A stretch of 64,000 nucleotides of DNA from Gluconobacter sp. Dm-62 (GTDB lineage: Bacteria; Pseudomonadota; Alphaproteobacteria; Acetobacterales; Acetobacteraceae). A program made the position numbers and the translations under genes. The stretch is taken from assembly GCF_018256155.1 (NCBI RefSeq), contig NZ_JAERLY010000005.1:62001-126000 (forward strand), written 5' to 3'. Positions 1-8,818 of the stretch are shown here, in pieces (the first letter of the stretch is position 1; each line of letters begins with the position of its first letter). The notes beneath the pieces are model-generated. The model was not told the origin of the DNA. It did no database searches and saw only the letters and a list, made by a program, of their open reading frames with translations.

Positions 1-688
1 CAAAGTTCGGAAGATTGGTGGGAGGCTCACTATTTACAAACTGCTTTGCCAGTGGATTGACCCCGACTGGTATTACGCGCGCTGAAGCAAAACGACCGAA
101 CAAGGGGCCCGCTATGACTGCGATCGGGGTTCCGATCAGAACACCGAGGAGAATAGTGCGCCCAATATCAGCATGATAGGCGCTCAGTGCCAGGAGTGCG
201 GCTGGATGGGGCGGAATCAGGGCATGCGTGATGGACAGCGCCGCACCCATGGGGAGAGCGACACGCAGCAAAGGCGTATCGGTACGATCTGCCAAAACAA
301 AGGCTAGCGGAATTAGAAGAACAAACCCAACTTCGAAAAATACCGGCAGACCGACCAGAAGCCCGATCAGCATCATCGCCCAATCTACATGTCGGCGACC
401 CGAAATCGACGATATGGTCAGGACAATACGATCAGCTCCGCCAGACTCAGCCAGCATTTTTCCGAGCATGGTCCCAAGTGCAATAACAGTTCCGACATGC
501 CCCAGAACATGGCCCGCCCCGGCTTCGAAAGATCCTACGACCTTGTCCGCGGGCATTCCGGCAATCAATGCCAATAGAATTGAGACGGAAAAAAGCACAA
601 TAAATGGATTAATTCGAAGACGGGCAATGAGGATCACGACGGATGCAATAGCAGCGGTCGCAAGCGAGATGGCGAAGATTGAGCTCAT
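1..688 (-). CDS. gntP: GntP-family gluconate permease (N-terminal part, runs off the window)
   Basis: Reading the minus strand from the ATG at 688 gives an open frame to the window edge (about 229 residues) with strongly hydrophobic segments separated by short polar loops. It begins MSSIFAISLATAAIASVV and contains stretches typical of GntP permeases, such as GHVGTVIALGTMLGKMLAE and a later HALIPPHPAALLAL. GntP proteins are inner-membrane proton symporters for gluconate and related aldonates and are usually about 440 residues, so roughly half is present. It lies 132 bp downstream of the gluconate 5-dehydrogenase on the same strand, which supports gluconate or 5-ketogluconate traffic. The C-terminus lies outside the window, so an intact gene cannot be confirmed. 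Confidence 0.88.
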   Translation of the reverse strand, partial: MSSIFAISLATAAIASVVILIARLRINPFIVLFSVSILLALIAGMPADKVVGSFEAGAGHVLGHVGTVIALGTMLGKMLAESGGADRIVLTISSISGRRHVDWAMMLIGLLVGLPVFFEVGFVLLIPLAFVLADRTDTPLLRVALPMGAALSITHALIPPHPAALLALSAYHADIGRTILLGVLIGTPIAVIAGPLFGRFASARVIPVGVNPLAKQFVNSEPPTNLPNF

Positions 689-820
689 CCGGTGATAACT
701 TCCTTCTGGTGTCCCCGACCAGAACGCCGTTCGTGTCGAAAACCGTCCTATCACAAACCTGACAGACAACGCCCCGTACCACGCTTTACAGACATTGAAA
801 CGGGGATCTTATTCAAAATA

Positions 821-1591
821 CTAAAGTGATACGGTAATTCCGCCATCAACAGTCAGCATCTGACCATTTACAAAGCTTGAGGCCGACGAAGACAGAAACA
901 CGGCCGCGCCGACAAGCTCCTCCACCTGTCCCCAGCGCCCGGCGGGGGTGCGTTTGCAAAGCCATTCCGTAAATGCCTCATCAGAAACAAGCTTCTGGTT
1001 CATCTCCGTTGCAAAATATCCCGGCGCCAGTCCATTAATCTGAAGACCATACCGAGCCCAGTCTGTCGCCATGCCTTTTGTAAGATTTTTAACCGCGCCC
1101 TTGGTGGCCGTGTAGGGTGCGATACCCGGCCGGGCGAGGTCACTCTGCACAGAACAGATATTGACGATCTTGCCACGCCCCCGTGGGATCATGTGCCGCG
1201 CAACAGCTTGTCCCACGAAAAAAACAGCATTGAGATTAGTCGAAATCAGGTCATCCCAGTCTTTTCGCGTAAACTCTTCCAACGGTGCGCGTCGTTGTAT
1301 CCCGGCGTTGTTGATGAGAATGTCGATCGGCCCCCGATCGCGTTCGATCGCAGCAACACCGTCAATCACCGCATCCTGATCCGTCACGTCGAAAACAGCT
1401 GTACTGGCTTTAAAGCCCGCTGAATTGAAGTCCCTTTGAACCGCGTCCAGACTTTCTGCATGCCGACCATTCAGGACGATTTCCGCGCCGTAGAGCGCCA
1501 GCCCTTTTGCCAGAGTCAGACCGATTCCGCGCGATGCTCCTGTCACAAGTGCGCGCGTACCGGAAAGTGAAAAAAGATCGGGATGGGGCAT
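821..1591 (-). CDS. gno: Gluconate 5-dehydrogenase (5-keto-D-gluconate reductase), SDR family
   Basis: This 256-residue short-chain dehydrogenase interconverts D-gluconate and 5-keto-D-gluconate in the cytoplasm, usually with NADP(H). It has the TGASRGIG cofactor loop at residues 17-24, NNAG at 94-97, and the catalytic triad Ser147, Tyr160, Lys164. Arg43 after the second strand fits NADP binding. Length and sequence match the Gluconobacter Gno enzyme as I remember it. The frame opens seven codons earlier (ATG at 1612), but MPHPDLFSLSG at 1591 matches the family start. The GntP permease follows on the same strand, and the FGGY kinase operon diverges upstream. Confidence 0.93.
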   Translation of the reverse strand: MPHPDLFSLSGTRALVTGASRGIGLTLAKGLALYGAEIVLNGRHAESLDAVQRDFNSAGFKASTAVFDVTDQDAVIDGVAAIERDRGPIDILINNAGIQRRAPLEEFTRKDWDDLISTNLNAVFFVGQAVARHMIPRGRGKIVNICSVQSDLARPGIAPYTATKGAVKNLTKGMATDWARYGLQINGLAPGYFATEMNQKLVSDEAFTEWLCKRTPAGRWGQVEELVGAAVFLSSSASSFVNGQMLTVDGGITVSL

Positions 1592-1875
1592 ATTGATAAC
1601 CTCGAAAATCACTATTTCCCTGTTCCTAGCAGTCCGAACCGCTCAGGGAACAACAACTCCACGTGCCTGCAACGCAGCTCGTCACGCAGGTACCAAACTT
1701 TTGTAAGAAAAATATCTCACATGCATATGGACACCTTAATTGTTATATGTAACACGTTAAATGATAGTTCATGCCGGTGATATGTGATATTTAATCACGA
1801 TCAGGTGTCGTACGGAACTTCAGGTCTGCATGATCTGTCATGCAGACGCTGCTTCTCTGATCTGGGTGTGAATGT
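1592..1875. promoter_or_regulatory. Divergent promoter region between gno and the FGGY kinase
   Basis: This AT-rich 284 bp spacer separates the divergent gluconate and polyol operons and must hold both promoters. Short AT-rich partial repeats lie around 1720-1800 (for example GTGATAT with later ATCAC), but I could not assign a regulator. No sizeable coding frame fits. Confidence 0.5.
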
Positions 1876-3522
1876 ATGGATCTGGTTCTTGGAATTGACG
1901 TCGGCACAGGCAGCGCGCGCGCAGGTCTCTTCACCCTTGACGGGCAGAAGAAGGCAGCTTTTGTCCAGAAAATCCAGACATGGACACCTCGGGCTGAATA
2001 CGCCCAGCAATCCTCTGAAAATATCTGGTCATCGGTCTGCGAAGCAACCCGCCGGGCTCTGGCAATGCTTGAGGAGCCTTATCAGGTTATCGGCATTGGT
2101 TTCGATGCAACCTGCTCTCTTGTTGTCCTTGATGAGCAGGGACATGGCCTGTCAATCGACTTGGACGGCGAACCCGGACAAGATGTCATCCTCTGGGCCG
2201 ATCATCGCGCCGTAGAGGAAGCACGGGAGATCAATCGTGGTGGCCACGAAGTCCTGCGTTATGTAGGTGGTAAGATCTCTCCCGAGATGGAAACACCGAA
2301 GCTGCTCTGGCTGAAGCGTCACCTTCCTGAAGTTTATCATCAGGCGGGTTACTTTTTTGACCTTCCCGATTTCCTGACATGGCGTGCAACTGGTTCCCAG
2401 TCGCGTTCGGCTTGTTCAACAGCCTGCAAATGGACCTATCTCGCCCACGAGAAGCGCTGGGACGAAGGCTATTTCAGGTCGGTTGGGTTGGAAGAACTTG
2501 TTGCTGACAACTTCAAGCGCATCGGAAATGACATTCGTCCCCTAGGCGGTGTTCTGGACCTTAGCTTGAGCGATAAAGCAGCTACGGAAATGGGCCTCTT
2601 GGCCGGGATCCCCATTGGTGTGTCGGCGATCGATGCCCATGCCGGTGGCATCGGCCTGTTCGGTCTCAATACGGAAGGTTCTTTGTCTGATGATCAACTT
2701 GAGCGCTCAATCTCACTAATCTGCGGCACTTCGAGCTGTCATATGGCGGTCTCGAAAGAGGCACGTTTCGTCCCTGGCGTATGGGGCCCTTACTGGAACG
2801 CAATGGTCCCCGAAATGTGGCTGAACGAAGCCGGACAGTCCGCCACGGGTGCCCTGATCGACTTCATTATTTCCAGCCATACCTTCGGCTCCACACTCAT
2901 GCAGGAAACCAAAGACGCCGGAACCAGCATCTATGCCCTGCTGAATGCGCGGATCGAAAAGCTGGAAAGCGACAGGTTGCCGGGAACAATCACGGCTGGG
3001 CTGCATGTTTTGCCGGATTTCCACGGAAACCGGTCTCCCCATGCTGATCCCGATCTAACCGGAATGATCAGCGGCCTCACCCTGTCCGATACGATCGATG
3101 ATCTCGCCCGGCTTTACCTCGCCACCGTGCAGGGTCTTGCCTACGGCACGAAGGACATCATCGAGGCCCTCAACGCGCAGGGCTATCGCATCGATACGAT
3201 CCTCGCGACCGGCGGCAGCACCAAGAATCCGGTCTTTCTCCGCGAACACGCCAATGCAACCGGATGCCGCATCCTGCTTCCTGCCGAGCCGGATTCCGTT
3301 CTTCTGGGTGCCGCCGTCCTCGGTGCCGTTGCAAGCGGAACATACACCGACCTGCGGCAGGCCATGGCGCGGATGAGCCATGCCGGAGACGAGATCCTCC
3401 CCACCCCGCGCGTCGCTGCGTATCACGCCGCCAAGCGCAACATCACGCATGACATGCTCTCGAACCAGATCATCTGGCGTCAGCAGATGCGTGACGTTCT
3501 GGAAAAGGAGAGCACGCCCTGA
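1876..3522 (+). CDS. FGGY-family carbohydrate kinase, ribulokinase-like
   Basis: This 548-residue FGGY kinase phosphorylates a sugar or ketose with ATP. The N-terminal domain opens with LGIDVGTGSARAG, the phosphate-binding signature of the actin-like fold. SAIDAHAGGIGLFG near residue 255 carries the likely catalytic Asp, and ATGGSTKNP near 440 is the C-terminal FGGY nucleotide-binding motif. The length fits ribulokinase-like (YpCarbK) members. It is first in a same-strand series with a polyol-type ABC transporter and an SDR, so its substrate is probably the ketose made by that SDR (for example D-ribulose, D-xylulose or a hexulose). The exact sugar cannot be read from sequence. ATG 1876 is four bases after another ATG in a different frame. 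Confidence 0.88.
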   Translation: MDLVLGIDVGTGSARAGLFTLDGQKKAAFVQKIQTWTPRAEYAQQSSENIWSSVCEATRRALAMLEEPYQVIGIGFDATCSLVVLDEQGHGLSIDLDGEPGQDVILWADHRAVEEAREINRGGHEVLRYVGGKISPEMETPKLLWLKRHLPEVYHQAGYFFDLPDFLTWRATGSQSRSACSTACKWTYLAHEKRWDEGYFRSVGLEELVADNFKRIGNDIRPLGGVLDLSLSDKAATEMGLLAGIPIGVSAIDAHAGGIGLFGLNTEGSLSDDQLERSISLICGTSSCHMAVSKEARFVPGVWGPYWNAMVPEMWLNEAGQSATGALIDFIISSHTFGSTLMQETKDAGTSIYALLNARIEKLESDRLPGTITAGLHVLPDFHGNRSPHADPDLTGMISGLTLSDTIDDLARLYLATVQGLAYGTKDIIEALNAQGYRIDTILATGGSTKNPVFLREHANATGCRILLPAEPDSVLLGAAVLGAVASGTYTDLRQAMARMSHAGDEILPTPRVAAYHAAKRNITHDMLSNQIIWRQQMRDVLEKESTP

Positions 3523-3593
3523 AGCTCTTCCCCCACTCCGCTTCTCCCATACCTGAAAACATATCCGCATTTCTTTTCCAGAGGCCGATTTCC

Positions 3594-4922
3594 ATGACCC
3601 GTCTGAAATCAACCCGTACCGCCATCTGCACTCTCGCCCTTCTGCTCACGGGCTCGACACTGTCCAGCGCCCAAGCCACCGGCACTCTCACGATTGCCAC
3701 CGTGAATAACGGCGACATGATCGTCATGCGTCAGCTTTCGAGCGAGTTTGAAAAAGCCCATCCGGACATTCACCTGAACTGGGTGACGCTTGAAGAAAAC
3801 GTTCTGCGTCAGCGCGTCACAACTGACATCGCCATGAAAACCGGCCAGTTCGACGTCGTGACCATCGGGAATTACGAAGTACCGATCTGGGCCAAACAGG
3901 GCTGGCTTACTGAGATCAAGCCCGATGCCGCCTATGACGTGAACGATATTCTGCCAACCGTCCGTGATAGCCTGACTGCGGATGGCAAGCTCTATGCCCT
4001 GCCGTTCTACGCGGAAAGCGTCATGACCTATTATCGCAAGGACCTGTTCCAGAAAGCTGGTCTGACGATGCCGGATACCCCGACTTACGACCAGATCCGT
4101 CAGTTCGCCGACAAGATCACGGACAAGAGCAATCAGGTCTATGGCATCTGCCTGCGCGGCAAGCCCGGTTGGGGCGAAAACATGGCTTATATTTCGTCGC
4201 TCGCCAACACGTTCGGCGCGCAGTGGTTCGACATGTCCTGGAAACCGACCATGACATCCGACGCTTGGAAAGCGACCCTGAACTGGTACGTCTCGGCCCT
4301 GAAAGCTGACGGTCCTCCGGGCGCCACGTCCAATGGCTTCAACGAAAACCTGGCCCTGTTCGCCAGCGGTCATTGCGGGATCTGGATCGATTCCACGGTC
4401 GCAGGCGGCCTGCTGTTCGATCCCAAGCAGTCGCAGGTTGCGGACAAAGTCGGATTTGCCCCTGCCCCCAAAGGCCCCTACGGCAAAGGTCCGACCTGGT
4501 TGTGGAGCTGGAGCCTTGCCGTCCCCGTCAGTTCCCATCAGAGCGCGGATGCCCAGACCTTCATCACATGGGCCACGTCCAAGGATTACGTGAAGCTGGT
4601 CGCCGCACAGAAAGGCTGGGTCGCGGTTCCTGCTGGAACCCGCGCGTCAACATATGCCGCGCCGGAATACACCAAGGCCGCGCCCTTCGCCTCCTTCGTG
4701 TTGAACGCGATCAAAACGGCTGATCCTAATGGCCCGACCGCACAGCCACGCCCTTACACGGGCGCGCAGTTCGTCGGCATTCCGGAGTTCCAGGCTATCG
4801 GCACGCAGGTCGGCCAGACCGTTGCCGCGACCCTGTCCGACCAGATGACAGTCGATCAGGCCCTGACCTCCGCGGAGGCTTCGATCACCCGAGCGCTCCG
4901 TCAGTCCGGCCGCGCGCGCTAA
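3594..4922 (+). CDS. Extracellular solute-binding protein of a sugar/polyol ABC transporter
   Basis: This 442-residue family 1 solute-binding protein has an N-terminal signal peptide: basic MTRLKSTR, a hydrophobic stretch, then a likely cleavage after SSAQA. The mature part resembles SmoE-type sorbitol/mannitol binding proteins, with LYALPFYAESVMTYYRKDLF near residue 125 and WIDSTVAGGLL near 263. It should capture a polyol in the periplasm and deliver it to the two permeases just downstream. It starts 71 bp after the kinase stop and is followed 27 bp later by the first permease. The ligand family is inferred from similarity and from the SDR at the operon's end. Confidence 0.9.
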   Translation: MTRLKSTRTAICTLALLLTGSTLSSAQATGTLTIATVNNGDMIVMRQLSSEFEKAHPDIHLNWVTLEENVLRQRVTTDIAMKTGQFDVVTIGNYEVPIWAKQGWLTEIKPDAAYDVNDILPTVRDSLTADGKLYALPFYAESVMTYYRKDLFQKAGLTMPDTPTYDQIRQFADKITDKSNQVYGICLRGKPGWGENMAYISSLANTFGAQWFDMSWKPTMTSDAWKATLNWYVSALKADGPPGATSNGFNENLALFASGHCGIWIDSTVAGGLLFDPKQSQVADKVGFAPAPKGPYGKGPTWLWSWSLAVPVSSHQSADAQTFITWATSKDYVKLVAAQKGWVAVPAGTRASTYAAPEYTKAAPFASFVLNAIKTADPNGPTAQPRPYTGAQFVGIPEFQAIGTQVGQTVAATLSDQMTVDQALTSAEASITRALRQSGRAR

Positions 4923-4949
4923 CGCCGTCTGATCAAGGTTAAGAACGCC

Positions 4950-5858
4950 ATGCAGGCCGTACTCGAACATAGCCCGCCCGCAGGGGCGACAGCCCGGACC
5001 ACGAAGAGGACAGGTTTCCTGCTCCTCTCTCCGTCCGTGCTGATCCTTCTGGTCTGGTCGATCGTCCCACTCGTCATGACCCTGTGGTACTCGCTGCAGA
5101 ACTACAATCTCGTTGACCCCACGCTTCACGGCTTCGCCGGGCTCGACAACTACTGGTACCTGCTGACAGACCCCGATTTCCTGCACTCCCTGCTGAACAC
5201 GCTCGTACTGGTTGCCGGGGTGCTGATCATCAGCGTCGGTGGAGGCACCCTTCTGGCAGTCCTGTACGATCAGGAGTTCTTCGGTCGCGGCATTGCCCGC
5301 ATCATGGTCATTTCGCCGTTTTTCATCATGCCCACGGTCTCGGCATTGCTGTGGAAAAACCTGATGCTGCACCCGATCTATGGCGTCTATTCCGCCATGA
5401 TGCGGGCCGTGGGCCTCACGCCGATTGACTGGCTGGCGCGCTTTCCGCTCATGACCGTCATGATGATCGTTGCCTGGGAATGGCTGCCTTTCGCGGTCCT
5501 CATCCTGCTGACGGCCGTACAGTCTCTGGATGGGGAACAGCGCGAAGCCGCCCGCATGGACGGCGCAGGGCCGATCGCCCGTTTCCGCTACATCATCCTG
5601 CCGCATCTGGGCCGCGCCATCAGCGTCGTGGTCATGATCGAGACGATCTACCTGCTGACGATCTTCGCCGAAATTTCCGTCACCACGGCGGGCGGCCCCG
5701 GCGTGGCCTCTACCAATCTCGCCTATCTGATCTATTCCCGCGCCCTGCTTCAGTTCGACGTGGGCGGTGCATCCGCGGGTGGCGTGGTTGCGATCGTCAT
5801 TGCCAATATCGTTGCAATTTTTCTGGTGCGTGCCGTAGCCCGCAATCTGGAGGCCTGA
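4950..5858 (+). CDS. Sugar/polyol ABC transporter permease (MalF/SmoF type)
   Basis: This 302-residue inner-membrane permease has about six hydrophobic segments. The EAA loop that contacts the ATPase is clear: EQREAARMDGAGPIARFRYI near residue 195. Family 1 carbohydrate transporters use two such permeases; this is the MalF-like partner, with a cytoplasmic N-terminus (TARTTKRTGFLLLSPSVLI). Its stop at 5858 is one base before the next permease start, so the two are probably translationally coupled. Confidence 0.92.
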   Translation: MQAVLEHSPPAGATARTTKRTGFLLLSPSVLILLVWSIVPLVMTLWYSLQNYNLVDPTLHGFAGLDNYWYLLTDPDFLHSLLNTLVLVAGVLIISVGGGTLLAVLYDQEFFGRGIARIMVISPFFIMPTVSALLWKNLMLHPIYGVYSAMMRAVGLTPIDWLARFPLMTVMMIVAWEWLPFAVLILLTAVQSLDGEQREAARMDGAGPIARFRYIILPHLGRAISVVVMIETIYLLTIFAEISVTTAGGPGVASTNLAYLIYSRALLQFDVGGASAGGVVAIVIANIVAIFLVRAVARNLEA

Positions 5859-5859
5859 C

Positions 5860-6687
5860 ATGGCGCTCAAGACCAAAACCAGCACCCGGATCGGCGTCAC
5901 CATCCTTGGCTGGGGCATCGCGCTCTGGCTGTTCTTCCCGATTTTCTGGATGATCCTCACGAGCTTCAAAAGCGAAGTCCAGGCCATCTCCACGCCGCCA
6001 AAACTGTTCTTCATGCCGACGCTGAGCAGCTATGCCGAGGTGTTCGAACGGGCAAGCTACTGGCACTTTGCGCTGAATACCGTGATCGTCTCGGTGGGGG
6101 CCACAGCTATTGCCATCGCACTGGCCGTCCCGGCGGCGTACTCAATGGCCTTCATACCGTCAAAGCGCACCCGCGGCACCCTGCTGTGGATGCTCTCGAC
6201 CCGGATGCTGCCCCCCGTCGGCGTGCTGGTTCCGATCTATCTTCTTGCCCGCAACACGCATCTGCTCGACACCTGTACCGGCCTTGTAATCGTGGACATG
6301 CTCACGAACCTGCCGATCATCGTCTGGATGCTCTACACGTTCTTCCGCGAAGTTCCGGCGCCTATTCTGGAAGCAGGCCGGATGGACGGTGCCACACGCT
6401 GGCAGGAAATGACGATGGTCCTCCTGCCGCTTGCCCTGCCCGGCATCGCCTCCACAGCACTCCTGTCGCTCATCCTGTGCTGGAACGAGGCCTTCTGGTC
6501 CCTGAACCTGACCTCCTCGCACGCAGCTCCGCTGACAGCCTTCATCGCATCCTTCTCCTCTCCCGAAGGGCTGTTCTTCGGAAAACTGTCCGCGGCCTCC
6601 ACCCTGGCCGTCGCCCCGATCCTGATTTTCGGCTGGATCAGCCAGAAACAGCTCGTCCGCGGCCTGACCTTCGGAGCCGTCAAATGA
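5860..6687 (+). CDS. Sugar/polyol ABC transporter permease (MalG/SmoG type)
   Basis: This 275-residue MalG-like permease is the second membrane half of the importer. It has an N-terminal membrane segment (LGWGIALWLFFPIFWMILT), a typical extracytoplasmic loop, and an EAA loop (PILEAGRMDGATRWQEMTMV) near residue 170. The stop overlaps the ATG of a 17-codon frame that ends three bases before the ATPase gene, which may couple translation. Confidence 0.92.
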   Translation: MALKTKTSTRIGVTILGWGIALWLFFPIFWMILTSFKSEVQAISTPPKLFFMPTLSSYAEVFERASYWHFALNTVIVSVGATAIAIALAVPAAYSMAFIPSKRTRGTLLWMLSTRMLPPVGVLVPIYLLARNTHLLDTCTGLVIVDMLTNLPIIVWMLYTFFREVPAPILEAGRMDGATRWQEMTMVLLPLALPGIASTALLSLILCWNEAFWSLNLTSSHAAPLTAFIASFSSPEGLFFGKLSAASTLAVAPILIFGWISQKQLVRGLTFGAVK

Positions 6688-6737
6688 CTCTGATCCCGGC
6701 TCATTCCCTTCACTCTTTCTACACGAACGGGGCCTGA
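6684..6737 (+). CDS. Possible 17-residue coupling mini-ORF
   Basis: An ATG overlaps the permease stop (ATGA at 6684-6687) and opens a 17-codon frame ending at 6737, three bases before the ATPase ATG. The predicted peptide, MTLIPAHSLHSFYTNGA, has no recognisable features. The tight fit between two operon genes suggests re-initiating ribosomes carry across a 53 bp spacer rather than a functional peptide. It could equally be chance. Confidence 0.25.
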   Translation: MTLIPAHSLHSFYTNGA

Positions 6738-6740
6738 CCC

Positions 6741-7844
<1,104 letters not shown>

Positions 7845-7862
7845 TTTTAGGAACTGCACATC

Positions 7863-8636
7863 ATGTACATGGAAAAACTCCGCCTCGATAACCGCGTGGC
7901 CATCGTCACCGGTGGCGCACAGAATATCGGTCTGGCCTGCGTTACCGCACTGGCAGAAGCCGGCGCCCGCGTCATCATCGCCGATCTCGATGAAGCCATG
8001 GCAACAAAGGCCGTGGAAGACCTGCGCATGGAAGGCCATGATGTCAGCAGCATCGTCATGGACGTCACAAAAACGGACAGTGTGCAGAACGCCATCCGTA
8101 CTGTTCATGAGCAGGAAGGCAGTCTGGATATTCTGGTCGCCTGCGCGGGGATCTGCATTTCCGAGGTCAAGGCCGAGGATATGACGGATGGTCAGTGGCT
8201 CAAGCAGGTGGACATCAACCTGAACGGCATGTTCCGCTCCTGTCAGGCCGCAGGACGTATCATGATTGAACAGAAGAAGGGTGTCATTGTCGCGATCGGC
8301 TCCATGTCCGGCCTGATCGTCAACCGTCCGCAGCAGCAGGCTGCCTATAATGCGTCAAAGGCAGGTGTTCACCAGTATATCCGCTCGCTGGCCGCAGAAT
8401 GGGCACCTCACGGTATCCGCGCGAATGCCGTGGCACCGACTTATATTGAAACCACGCTGACCCGCTTTGGCATGGAAAAGCCAGAACTCTACGATGCCTG
8501 GATTGCCGGAACCCCGATGGGCCGGGTTGGCCAGCCTGACGAAGTCGCCTCCGTCGTGCAGTTTCTGGCCTCCGATGCAGCAAGCCTGATGACAGGCGCC
8601 GTCGTGAATGTGGACGCGGGCTTTACCGTCTGGTGA
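7863..8636 (+). CDS. SDR-family polyol dehydrogenase (Gox2181-like)
   Basis: This 257-residue short-chain dehydrogenase has the glycine motif TGGAQNIG at 16-23, Asp41 after the second strand (favouring NAD), Ser149, Tyr162 and Lys166. It probably oxidises the polyol brought in by the ABC transporter to a ketose, which the FGGY kinase could phosphorylate. It resembles the G. oxydans protein I recall as Gox2181, reported active on sugar alcohols; that memory was not checked. The start at 7863 follows AGGA at 7849. A second ATG six bases later is possible. Confidence 0.85.
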   Translation: MYMEKLRLDNRVAIVTGGAQNIGLACVTALAEAGARVIIADLDEAMATKAVEDLRMEGHDVSSIVMDVTKTDSVQNAIRTVHEQEGSLDILVACAGICISEVKAEDMTDGQWLKQVDINLNGMFRSCQAAGRIMIEQKKGVIVAIGSMSGLIVNRPQQQAAYNASKAGVHQYIRSLAAEWAPHGIRANAVAPTYIETTLTRFGMEKPELYDAWIAGTPMGRVGQPDEVASVVQFLASDAASLMTGAVVNVDAGFTVW

Positions 8637-8644
8637 GCTCATGC

Positions 8645-8673
8645 GATCCGGGCACCAGAAACGTGCCCGGATC
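8645..8673 (+). terminator. Perfect 11-bp hairpin after the polyol operon
   Basis: GATCCGGGCAC at 8645-8655 pairs with GTGCCCGGATC at 8663-8673 around a 7-base loop. It begins nine bases after the SDR stop, where a terminator is expected. No U-tract follows (an A-run lies at about 8681), so it could be a weak terminator or a 3'-end stabilising stem. Confidence 0.5.
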
Positions 8674-8747
8674 ACCGTAGCAAAAAAACGTAACAATCAG
8701 TCATCCGAGCAGAAATCTTTCAAAGTTTCATTTCGTCGCGACTCTAC

Positions 8748-8764
8748 TTGCAACTCACTCGCAA
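8748..8764. promoter_or_regulatory. Candidate Fur box upstream of the siderophore receptor operon
   Basis: TTGCAACTCACTCGCAA is an imperfect palindrome (12 of 17 positions symmetric) with TTGC and GCAA ends, similar to alphaproteobacterial Fur operators built on TGCAA/TTGCA arms. It lies 55 bp before the receptor start, compatible with a repressor site over the promoter or leader. Confidence 0.5.
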
Positions 8765-8818
8765 TATCGATACCAGCCTCTGATCACGCGTCATCGCGAA
8801 CAGTCATTGAGGTCGGGT

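Noticed and set aside
4647-6014. 455-codon minus-strand frame opposite the ABC permease genes
   Set aside because: It is antisense to convincing permeases with EAA loops; its residues (rich in His, Arg, Asp, Gln) reflect high-GC complementary coding and match no family.
8645-8673. 11-bp hairpin considered as a regulatory operator for the receptor operon
   Set aside because: It lies nine bases after the SDR stop and 75 bp before the Fur-like site, so a 3'-end role for the polyol operon is simpler.
8807-8818. TTG start of the siderophore receptor
   Set aside because: GAGGT at 8809-8813 is correctly placed only for ATG 8819, which also gives a cleaner signal peptide.
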